Assembly (NCBI GenBank): GCA_021767885.1
Contig: JAASSM010000028.1
Coordinates: 1 to 9,358, forward strand
DNA: 9,358 bases
From: a bacterium
GTDB taxonomy: Bacteria > Krumholzibacteriota > Krumholzibacteria > LZORAL124-64-63
Direction: 5' to 3'
Position numbers and translations under genes: made by a program
Shown: one piece after another, positions 1-4,889 of the stretch
Layout: each line of letters begins with the position of its first letter
Position numbering within the stretch: position 1 is the stretch's first letter
The notes under the pieces: generated by a model
What the model saw: the letters and a program-made list of their open reading frames with translations, nothing else
The model's database searches: none
What the model was told of the DNA's origin: nothing

Positions 1-392
1 CTGTAGTTCAGTCCCTTCCAGCTGGTCACGCGGGCGCCGCGCTCGGCGAGGGTGATCTCGTAGCGCGGCGTGCGGACGGTGACCAGATCCTCCACGGCAT
101 CGCCGCCCACCGGCTCGAGATGGTCCTCGACGGTCCGCTCGCGGTCCGGCGCGTCGGTGGTGGCCGCGCCGGGAACCGCGTCGTCGCCGGCCAGGGCATC
201 CCGATCCCGATCGGCCAGCGGGCGCGCCGCGTCCGCGGCGCCGGTCTGACCGGACTCGACCTGCTCGCGGTCCGCCTCGGCGGCGGCCGGGGGGGACCCG
301 GCCGGACGCTCGGCGTCACGCCGCATGAGCTCCGAGAAGCCCATGATCACCAGGAACATCAGGACGAAGGCCAGCAGCGTGCGACGATCCAT
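1..392 (-). CDS. yidC: Membrane protein insertase YidC, N-terminal part (cut by window edge)
   Basis: YidC/Oxa1-family insertase, which inserts and folds inner-membrane proteins alone or with SecYEG. Only the first 130 residues are in the window. What is visible: a short basic start (MDRR), one hydrophobic segment at about residues 5-20 (the first membrane helix of the long, Gram-negative-type YidC), then a long Ala/Asp/Glu/Arg-rich linker at about 24-100. The beginning of the periplasmic beta-sandwich domain follows (VTVRTPRYEITLAERGARV, about 104-122, then TSWKGLNY). The ATG is preceded by GGAGA about 8-9 bases upstream, inside the end of yidD; the yidD stop is only 4 bp away, so the two are probably translated from one message. 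The presence of the periplasmic domain suggests a two-membrane (diderm) cell. The catalytic membrane core lies outside the window. Identity rests on the N-terminal pattern plus the rpmH-rnpA-yidD context. Confidence 0.93.
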   Translation of the reverse strand, partial: MDRRTLLAFVLMFLVIMGFSELMRRDAERPAGSPPAAAEADREQVESGQTGAADAARPLADRDRDALAGDDAVPGAATTDAPDRERTVEDHLEPVGGDAVEDLVTVRTPRYEITLAERGARVTSWKGLNY

Positions 393-396
393 CGCG

Positions 397-621
397 TCAA
401 TCTCCGGGGTTCTCGGGAACGGGGTCGAGGCCTCCGGGATGCCAGGGATGACAGCGGAGGATGCGATGCAGCGCCAGGCGTCCGCCGCGCCACAGACCGT
501 GGCGCCGCAGGCTCTCGGCGGCGTAGAGCGAGCAGGAGGGATGAAAGCGGCAGACGGCCGGCAGGAAGGGTGAGAGCCACCGGCGATAGATCTGGATCAA
601 CGCGTAGGGCAAGCGCCACAT
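397..621 (-). CDS. yidD: Membrane protein insertion efficiency factor YidD
   Basis: Small 74-residue protein of the YidD (DUF37) family, which sits at the cytoplasmic face of the inner membrane and helps YidC-dependent insertion. The family pattern is complete: an amphipathic N-terminus (LPYALIQIYRRWLSPFLP), the CRFHPSCS core with Cys24 and Cys30, SLYAAESLRRHG, a GG turn, RILRCHP with Cys57, and the terminal GGLDPVP. Length is normal for the family (about 70-85). The ATG at 621 gives the usual YidD beginning; the ribosome site in front is weak (only GGA close by). It stands 74 bp after rnpA and 4 bp before yidC, in the order rpmH-rnpA-yidD-yidC found in a great many bacteria. Nothing is broken. 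Confidence 0.96.
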   Translation of the reverse strand: MWRLPYALIQIYRRWLSPFLPAVCRFHPSCSLYAAESLRRHGLWRGGRLALHRILRCHPWHPGGLDPVPENPGD

Positions 622-695
622 GTCCGTTGCAGCCCGGCGGCTGACGACCCTGCACGGGGGCAGGGGAGCCGGCCAGGGGCCTGTTCCTCTCGCAG

Positions 696-1130
696 CTAGG
701 CGTCGGCCGGCGTCCCGGGCTCCCCGTCGGGAGCGGACGCGGGCGGGGCATCCAGCAAACGGGCGAGCTCCTCGCTCACCTCGGGCAGCCGGGCTCCGAC
801 CATGCGGGTGCGGGCCACGGTCACCACCCAGAGCCCTTCAGCGGCGCCGGGGTCGGCCAGGTGCCGCTCACGGATGGCGGCGACGGCGCCGGCGGGCTTC
901 TCGATACGTTCGCGGATCGCCTCGCGCAGCAGACGCTTGGCGCGGTTGCGGGTGACGGCTCCGCCCACCTTCCGGCTGGCCACGACGGCCCGGGCGAGAT
1001 CCGCACCAGGGTACAGATAAAGCACGAAGAGGCGTCCCACTCGCTTGACGCCCTCTCCGTACACGCGTGTGAATTCTCGTGAACCGCTCAGGGAACGCCA
1101 GCCGTGGCGATCCCGACGCCCGGGTCTCAA
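696..1130 (-). CDS. rnpA: Ribonuclease P protein component (TTG start)
   Basis: Protein subunit of RNase P, which binds the catalytic RNA and helps it remove 5' leaders from pre-tRNAs. The 144 residues contain the family landmarks in order: [11 protein letters not shown] (about 17-27), RLFVLYLYP (33-41), the [22 protein letters not shown] core with the RNR motif at residues 61-63, and the C-terminal helix VSEELARLL. The last 18 or so residues are Ala/Pro/Gly/Asp-rich and lie beyond the usual fold. The start is chosen because the conserved [10 protein letters not shown] segment must be included and no ATG lies upstream of it. TTG at 1130 shares bases with the rpmH stop (TTGA), which would couple translation of rnpA to that of rpmH. 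No clear ribosome site stands at a normal distance, which agrees with coupling. Identity is firm; the exact start is less so. Confidence 0.94.
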   Translation of the reverse strand: MRPGRRDRHGWRSLSGSREFTRVYGEGVKRVGRLFVLYLYPGADLARAVVASRKVGGAVTRNRAKRLLREAIRERIEKPAGAVAAIRERHLADPGAAEGLWVVTVARTRMVGARLPEVSEELARLLDAPPASAPDGEPGTPADA

Positions 1131-1261
1131 GCGGACAGGCGCTTGCGGCCCTTGGCGCGGCGGCGCTTCAGCACGAGCCGGCCGGCACGCGTCGACATCC
1201 GCTTGCGGAAGCCGTGCTTGTGGGCCCGCTTCGTGTTGCTCGGTTGAAAAGTCCGCTTCAC
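1127..1261 (-). CDS. rpmH: 50S ribosomal protein L34 (GTG start)
   Basis: Ribosomal protein L34, a very basic component of the large subunit. The reading frame encodes exactly 44 residues, the classic length: [20 protein letters not shown], then [20 protein letters not shown], then RLSA. The conserved KRTFQPS and HGFRKRM segments are unmistakable. It starts with GTG, with a strong ribosome site (AAGGAGAG, about 1270-1277) 9 bases before it. A sigma-70-like promoter sits further upstream. The stop overlaps the rnpA start. L34 heads the minus-strand cluster and is the nearest gene to the presumed origin on that side, which gives it high copy number during fast growth. Confidence 0.98.
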   Translation of the reverse strand: MKRTFQPSNTKRAHKHGFRKRMSTRAGRLVLKRRRAKGRKRLSA

Positions 1262-1305
1262 GGCTGGTCTCTCCTTCTTGGCGTCACGTCCAATTCAGCC
1301 GCAGA

Positions 1306-1334
1306 AGATTAAGTGCGACCCCGGTTACTGTCAA
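1306..1334 (-). promoter_or_regulatory. Sigma-70-type promoter of the rpmH-rnpA-yidD-yidC cluster
   Basis: On the minus strand a perfect -35 TTGACA (1329-1334) is separated by exactly 17 bases from TAATCT (1306-1311), which keeps the T-A-----T framework of a -10 box. Transcription should begin near 1299, giving a leader of roughly 38 bases with the rpmH ribosome site. A DnaA box at 1348-1356 lies 13 bp upstream of the -35, so DnaA could influence this promoter. No start-site data are available from sequence alone. Confidence 0.75.
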
Positions 1335-1347
1335 GATTTTCCCGGAG

Positions 1348-1356
1348 TTATCCTCA
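1348..1356 (+). promoter_or_regulatory. DnaA box (TTATCCTCA, one mismatch)
   Basis: Matches the TTATCCACA consensus at 8 of 9 positions. It lies 13 bp upstream of the rpmH -35 box, so it may serve both the origin and control of the ribosomal-protein promoter. The same 10-mer, TTATCCTCAT, recurs just before dnaA. Confidence 0.6.
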
Positions 1357-1379
1357 TGGGCGGACCGAGGGCGCTCGCC

Positions 1380-1406
1380 GGCGCTCCGGCCGGGGCCCGG
1401 AGCGCC
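1380..1406. repeat. 10-bp perfect inverted repeat in the rpmH-dnaA spacer
   Basis: GGCGCTCCGG (1380-1389) and CCGGAGCGCC (1397-1406) are exact reverse complements with a 7-base loop. No T-run follows on either strand, so it does not look like a factor-independent terminator. It sits between the outer DnaA box and the central box pair; it could be a protein-binding dyad or simply GC-rich structure. Confidence 0.5.
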
Positions 1407-1562
1407 CGGCCCCGTCGGCAAGCTACGCGCGATCAGTAGCCTGCGTGTCAACAGGAGGTTACGGTGGCCTGGAGCGTCGTCTCCGAAAAACTGCTTGCTG
1501 GCCCCCGGGGTGCGTGATAGGTTCCCCACCGCCGACGAAAACTCCCCGACCGAGAGGGAAGG

Positions 1563-1571
1563 TTATCCACA
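1563..1571 (+). promoter_or_regulatory. Perfect DnaA box (TTATCCACA)
   Basis: Exact match to the consensus high-affinity DnaA-ATP/ADP binding site. It forms the left arm of an 11-bp inverted repeat (1562-1572 with 1584-1594, one mismatch) with the box at 1585-1593; the box centres are 22 bp apart, about two helical turns, so bound DnaA molecules would lie on the same DNA face. It stands about 20 bp from the low-GC stretch. Confidence 0.9.
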
Positions 1572-1584
1572 GAATCGACGTTCC

Positions 1585-1593
1585 TGGGGATAA
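1585..1593 (-). promoter_or_regulatory. DnaA box (TTATCCCCA on minus strand, one mismatch)
   Basis: Reads TGGGGATAA on the plus strand, 8 of 9 to consensus, and faces the perfect box at 1563-1571. It directly borders the low-GC stretch starting near 1590, the arrangement expected for a box beside an unwinding element. Confidence 0.75.
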
Positions 1594-1688
1594 CTTTCGA
1601 GATTTTGGCGAACAGATCCGGTAACTGAAATCTGGAAAACGAGTTATGAGGTATACAGGCCGGACGGTCGCCCACGTCCCGTCCGTTC

Positions 1689-1697
1689 TTATCCTCA
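1689..1697 (+). promoter_or_regulatory. DnaA box (TTATCCTCA) just upstream of dnaA
   Basis: 8 of 9 to consensus and only 12 bp before the dnaA TTG start, next to its ribosome site GGGAG (1700-1704). At this place bound DnaA would block its own transcription or translation start, matching the known autorepression of dnaA in many bacteria. The functional claim is inference. Confidence 0.6.
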
Positions 1698-1709
1698 TCG
1701 GGAGCAATC

Positions 1710-3125
1710 TTGGAAGCAGCGGCGACGGATCCCCTGGACAACTACTGGCCCGAGATCCTCGGTGTCGTGCGCCGGAAGGTGCAGCAGCAGACCTACGATA
1801 CCTGGTTCCTTCCCCTGGAGCCGGTCGGCGACAAGACAGATTACAGGGTTTCCGTACCCAACCTCTTCTTCCTCGACTGGTTCAGCGAGCACCACCTGCC
1901 CATCCTGAACGAGTCCGCCTCCCTGTACTTCGGCCACAGCGTGGATTTCCAGCTCGAGGTGCGTCCCGAGACCGATGCCGGCGAGGAGGAGCTGTTCCGG
2001 CCCGAGCTCTCCCTCGCCCCCGCGGTGGATCCCGACCAGGTGATGGCCGAGGACCCGGATCCCGCCCCGTCGGCCGGCGAGACCGCCGCGCGAGCCAACC
2101 TCAATCCCGACTACACCTTCGACAGCTTCGTGGTCAGTGGAAGTACGGACCTGGCGTACGCCGCCACCTCCGCCGTGGCCAAGCAGCCGGGCACCTACTA
2201 CAACCCCCTGTTCATCCACGGCGGCGTGGGTCTGGGCAAGACCCACCTGCTGCACGCCATCGGCAACGCCATCGCCGACGGCCGGCCCGGGGCCCGGATC
2301 TGCTACCTGACCGGCGAGCGCTTCATGAACGAGCTCATCGCCAGCATCCAGGACCGGACCACCCACGCCTTCAAGTCCAAGTACCGCAGCATGGACGTGC
2401 TGCTCATCGACGACGTGGCCTTCATCGCCGGCAAGGAGACCACCCAGGAGGAGTTCTTCCACACGTTCAATGCCCTGCACGACGACCGGAAGCAGATCGT
2501 CCTGGCCAGCGACCGGCCGCCGAAGGAGATCACCACCCTCGAGGAGCGCCTGCGCTCGCGCTTCGAATGGGGGCTGATCGTGGACATCCAGCCGCCCAAC
2601 CTGGAGACGCGCATCGCCATCCTCCAGCGCAAGGTGGCCAACAACAACATCCTCATCGCCGACGATGTGATCACCTACATCGCCGAGAACATCACCGACA
2701 ACGTGCGCAAGCTCGAGGGGGCGCTGATCCGCTTGCTGGCGTTCGCCAGTCTGATGCGCAAGGAGATTTCCCTGGAGTTGGCTTCCGAGGTTCTCTCCTC
2801 CTACTTCGAAGGAAACTCCGCCGGACCGGTGCGGATCGCCGATGTCATCGAGGTGGTTGCCAGTCACTTCGGTTTCACCGTCGATCAGCTCAAGTCCAAG
2901 CGACGCACCCAGGACCTGGCCCGGGCGCGTCAGACGGCGATGCACCTCGCCCGTGAGTTGACCGGCGCCTCCCTCAACCAGATCGGCCGCGCCCATGGGG
3001 GGCGCGACCACTCCACCGTCGCCCACGCCTGCAACGTCATCGAGAAGCTCCGGCAGTCCGACCCCCGCACCAGGGGCCTGCTGAAGGAGCTGACCGAGAA
3101 GATCCGCAACGGGCGACGATCCTGA
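1710..3125 (+). CDS. dnaA: Chromosomal replication initiator DnaA (TTG start)
   Basis: AAA+ initiator that binds DnaA boxes, melts oriC and recruits the helicase. The 471-residue product has all four domains. Domain I (about 10-85, from YWPEILGVVRRKV) is for self- and helicase contact. An acidic Pro/Ala-rich linker spans about 86-128. The AAA+ core starts near NPDYTFDSFV with Walker A GGVGLGKT (171-178), Walker B LLIDD (231-235), sensor 1 VLASDRPP (264-271), the box VII arginine in SRF (R284) and sensor 2 NVRKLEGAL (331-339, R333). The C-terminal helix-turn-helix carries the signature GRDHSTVAHA (431-440). The TTG start is supported by GGGAG five bases upstream, by the right distance to domain I, and by the lack of an in-frame ATG. 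A DnaA box 12 bp upstream suggests autoregulation. A GC hairpin follows the gene. Intact and normal in length. Confidence 0.98.
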   Translation: MEAAATDPLDNYWPEILGVVRRKVQQQTYDTWFLPLEPVGDKTDYRVSVPNLFFLDWFSEHHLPILNESASLYFGHSVDFQLEVRPETDAGEEELFRPELSLAPAVDPDQVMAEDPDPAPSAGETAARANLNPDYTFDSFVVSGSTDLAYAATSAVAKQPGTYYNPLFIHGGVGLGKTHLLHAIGNAIADGRPGARICYLTGERFMNELIASIQDRTTHAFKSKYRSMDVLLIDDVAFIAGKETTQEEFFHTFNALHDDRKQIVLASDRPPKEITTLEERLRSRFEWGLIVDIQPPNLETRIAILQRKVANNNILIADDVITYIAENITDNVRKLEGALIRLLAFASLMRKEISLELASEVLSSYFEGNSAGPVRIADVIEVVASHFGFTVDQLKSKRRTQDLARARQTAMHLARELTGASLNQIGRAHGGRDHSTVAHACNVIEKLRQSDPRTRGLLKELTEKIRNGRRS

Positions 3126-3160
3126 CGCCCCCCGGGGCGTCGCTGTCCATCCCGACCCGC

Positions 3161-3201
3161 ATGAGAGCCCCCGCTGGCCGCACCCGCCGGCGGGGGCTCA
3201 T
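3161..3201 (+). terminator. Candidate dnaA transcription terminator hairpin
   Basis: Arms 3161-3177 and 3187-3201 pair through GAGCCCCCGC / GCGGGGGCTC with a G-T pair and two bulged bases, around a 9-base loop. This is the strongest hairpin after the dnaA stop, but the sequence that follows (CTCGTCCCG) has no real T-run, so factor-independent termination would be weak. A shorter dyad, GACGCCCC / GGGGCGTC, at 3124-3141 overlaps the dnaA stop codon and may help. Confidence 0.55.
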
Positions 3202-3564
3202 CTCGTCCCGTGCCGTCCGTCGCTCCCGGTCATGCCGGGCGGCCGCCCGGGCGCCGTCCGGGAAGGCGGATCCTCACCTGGAGACCCCGCGATCGGGCGT
3301 CATTTCCCGGGGACAGGTGGTGGACAACCCCGGGGAGCATCCTGCGGACAGCCCGTCGCTCGCCGGGGACGGTTCCGCACCCGCGGGTAACCCCGGCGGT
3401 GCTCACCCGGTTGTCCCCCGCACTATCCAAGCCCGGAACCGCGCTCAGCCCGGGCCAGCCCCCCGTCCACGGGCTTATCCCCACCATCCCCCGCCCCTTC
3501 TACATACCACGACCTTGTCGATCTCAAGAGAAGAAGAAGAGGAAGACGGGGGCGGGCAACGCGC
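3202..3564. other. dnaA-dnaN spacer: possible second origin lobe
   Basis: No supportable gene lies here; the open frames across it lack family features and ribosome sites. It contains a good DnaA box TTATCCCCA (3475-3483) and weaker look-alikes: TTGTCCACC on the minus strand (3319-3327), TTGTCCCCC (3411-3419) and CTATCCAAG (3423-3431). The good box is followed by a C-rich cluster (3484-3497), then CTTCTA, then a stretch at 3498-3546 of about 45% G+C ending in repeated AAG triplets and another G cluster (3547-3557). This resembles the box / GC-cluster / DnaA-trio order described for the Bacillus subtilis unwinding region, which also lies between dnaA and dnaN. Function is inferred. Confidence 0.5.
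3475..3483 (+). promoter_or_regulatory. DnaA box (TTATCCCCA) in the dnaA-dnaN spacer
   Basis: One mismatch from consensus and identical to the box at 1585-1593. It points toward the low-GC stretch that precedes the dnaN promoter. Confidence 0.6.
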
Positions 3565-3593
3565 TTGATAGGCTCGGAGCGATCGCCTATCAT
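3565..3593 (+). promoter_or_regulatory. Near-consensus dnaN promoter overlapped by a dyad
   Basis: TTGATA (3565-3570, 5 of 6 to the -35 consensus), exactly 17 bases, then TATCAT (3588-3593, 5 of 6 to the -10 consensus). Transcription would begin near 3600, about 55 bases before the dnaN GTG. An exact 8-bp inverted repeat, TGATAGGC (3566-3573) and GCCTATCA (3585-3592), covers both promoter boxes, as an operator would. It probably drives dnaN-recF-dciA and possibly the gyrase genes. Confidence 0.72.
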
Positions 3594-3654
3594 TCCGCCC
3601 TGCCCGATCCCCGGGTCACCGGAGCATCCCGTCCACCCTCAGCGGAGGCCGCCC

Positions 3655-4785
3655 GTGAAGTTCGAGATCCCGCAGGAAGAGCTGCAGAAGGCCCTGGACC
3701 TGGTGTCCGGCGTGGTGCCGAGCAAGACCACGCTGCCCATCCTCAAGAGCATCCTGGTCGAGGCCGGCGCCGATGGTCTGCGGTTCTCCGTGACCAACCT
3801 GGACATCTCCATGGTCACCGTCACCGACGCGGCGGAGATCGGCGCCGAGGGGCGGGCCGCCGTGCCGGCGGAGAAGTTCGTCAGCTTCGTGCGCAGCCTG
3901 GCGCCCGGCGTGGTCAAGGTGGCCCTGACCGGCGGCAAGCTCACCGTCCGCTCGGGCAAGGCCTCGCTCTCCGAGCAGGTCCAGAACGCCGAGGAGTACC
4001 CCAGCCTGCCGGCCCTGGCCGACGACAAGGCCCTCAAGGTGCCGGGCGACGTGATCACCGCCATGATCGCCGAGACGGCCTACGCCGTGAGCCGCGACGA
4101 GACCCGTCCGGCGCTCATGGGCATCCACTGGGAGGTGGCGCCCGAGGGGCTGACCATGGTGGCCACCGACGCCCATCGCCTGGCCCGCAGCCGCCGGCAG
4201 ATCGACTGGGTCTGCGACCAGACCCGGGCGATGATCGTGGACACCGCCGGCCTGCGTCATCTCTCCCGCGTGGCGCCCCAGGCCGGGGAGGATGGCGAGA
4301 TCGAGGTCTTCCTGGGCGAGAATCAGCTGAGCTTCCGGGCCGGCGGCACCATCCTGCACACCCGCCTGCTCGAGGGTCCGTTCCCGGACTACAACGCCGT
4401 GATCCCCAAGGACAACGACAAGCTGGTCACCGTGGACCGCGAGGCGCTGGCGCAGGCCATCCGCCGCGTGTCCATCACCGCCGATCGGGTCACCAGCCAG
4501 ATCCGCCTGGGTCTGGAGAGCGAGCGCCTCGAGCTGACGGCCAAGGGCCAGGACGGCAGCCGGGCCGAGGACGAGATCGCCGTGGGCTACGCGGGCGATG
4601 CCATGGAGATCGGCTTCAACTACTCCTACCTGCTGGACATCCTGAAGAACGTCAAGACCGACACCGTCCAGTTCGCCCTGCGCGACGCCCAGAGCGCGGC
4701 GCTCATCGCCCCGGCCAGCGACGAGGGCGAGGCCGACCCCTCGCTGCTCTGCCTGCTGATGCCGCTGCGCCTGGCCGGCGACTAG
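3655..4785 (+). CDS. dnaN: DNA polymerase III beta sliding clamp (GTG start)
   Basis: Ring-shaped clamp that tethers the replicative polymerase and many repair proteins to DNA. The 376 residues match the family throughout: the start MKFEIPQEELQKAL, the PILKSILVEA segment, EEYPSLP (113-119), the second domain with TDAHRLA (171-177), LLEGPFPDYNAVIP (238-251), and the C-terminal MPLRL (369-373) just before the end. The GTG at 3655 is chosen because it gives the standard N-terminus and has GGAGG six bases upstream; a longer frame from 3565 would begin inside the promoter. It has its own promoter, separate from dnaA, and is followed after 104 bp by recF. No defect seen. Confidence 0.98.
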   Translation: MKFEIPQEELQKALDLVSGVVPSKTTLPILKSILVEAGADGLRFSVTNLDISMVTVTDAAEIGAEGRAAVPAEKFVSFVRSLAPGVVKVALTGGKLTVRSGKASLSEQVQNAEEYPSLPALADDKALKVPGDVITAMIAETAYAVSRDETRPALMGIHWEVAPEGLTMVATDAHRLARSRRQIDWVCDQTRAMIVDTAGLRHLSRVAPQAGEDGEIEVFLGENQLSFRAGGTILHTRLLEGPFPDYNAVIPKDNDKLVTVDREALAQAIRRVSITADRVTSQIRLGLESERLELTAKGQDGSRAEDEIAVGYAGDAMEIGFNYSYLLDILKNVKTDTVQFALRDAQSAALIAPASDEGEADPSLLCLLMPLRLAGD

Positions 4786-4811
4786 GACGCCACCGGCCGG
4801 ACCAGTCCCCC

Positions 4812-4842
4812 GGGGCCGCCGCGACCCGTTCGCAGCGGCCCC
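4812..4842. repeat. GC hairpin in the dnaN-recF spacer
   Basis: GGGGCCGC (4812-4819) pairs with GCGGCCCC (4835-4842); inside, after one C-A mismatch, GCGA pairs with TCGC around the loop CCCGT. The near-continuous 13-position stem has no T-run after it. It could slow or partly stop transcription, or set an RNA-processing point lowering recF relative to dnaN. The rest of the 104-bp spacer shows only the recF ribosome site. Confidence 0.55.
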
Positions 4843-4889
4843 GCGCCGTGGGGGCCCCGGGATCGGCCGAGCCGAAGGACCGAGCGGTC

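Larger units (their letters stand above)
1312..1709. other. Putative chromosomal origin (oriC), rpmH-dnaA spacer
   Basis: Non-coding divergent spacer between rpmH and dnaA. It holds a perfect DnaA box TTATCCACA (1563-1571, plus), TTATCCCCA on the minus strand (1585-1593), and TTATCCTCA on the plus strand twice (1348-1356 and 1689-1697). Right after the central pair, bases 1590-1657 are only about 38% G+C by my count against about 70% for the window, which makes them a candidate DNA unwinding element. The stretch between 1357 and 1560 is GC-rich and contains a 10-bp hairpin at 1380-1406 but no gene I can support. Genes diverging from the spacer and the dnaA/dnaN/gyrB neighbourhood fit oriC. 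A second lobe may lie between dnaA and dnaN. Confidence 0.8.

Noticed and set aside
120..644. Plus-strand open frame opposite yidC and yidD
   Set aside because: Arg/Gly-rich shadow of certain minus-strand genes.
1284..1624. Small open frames on both strands in the rpmH-dnaA spacer
   Set aside because: They overlap the rpmH promoter and DnaA boxes, have no family features, and have no convincing start signals.
1652..1657. TATACA as -10 box of a dnaA promoter
   Set aside because: It matches four of six bases, but I find no acceptable -35 box 16-18 bp upstream. The dnaA promoter is probably in 1450-1690 but cannot be placed.
1695..3026. Minus-strand open frame opposite dnaA
   Set aside because: Fully antisense to dnaA with Gly/Val/Leu-rich mirror composition and no recognisable domain.
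3161..3568. 135-codon plus-strand frame in the dnaA-dnaN spacer
   Set aside because: It begins in the dnaA terminator hairpin, has no ribosome site and no family features, and runs over the origin-like elements and into the dnaN promoter.
3565..3654. Longer dnaN start adding 30 residues
   Set aside because: The TTG there is the -35 element of the promoter, there is no ribosome site, and the added residues are Pro-rich and absent from clamps. GTG at 3655 has GGAGG at the right distance.
3210..4889. Upstream extension of the recF reading frame through dnaN, giving a 961-codon frame
   Set aside because: The extension is Arg/Gly/Pro-rich shadow sequence over dnaN; the GTG at 4890 with AAGGA gives the standard RecF N-terminus.
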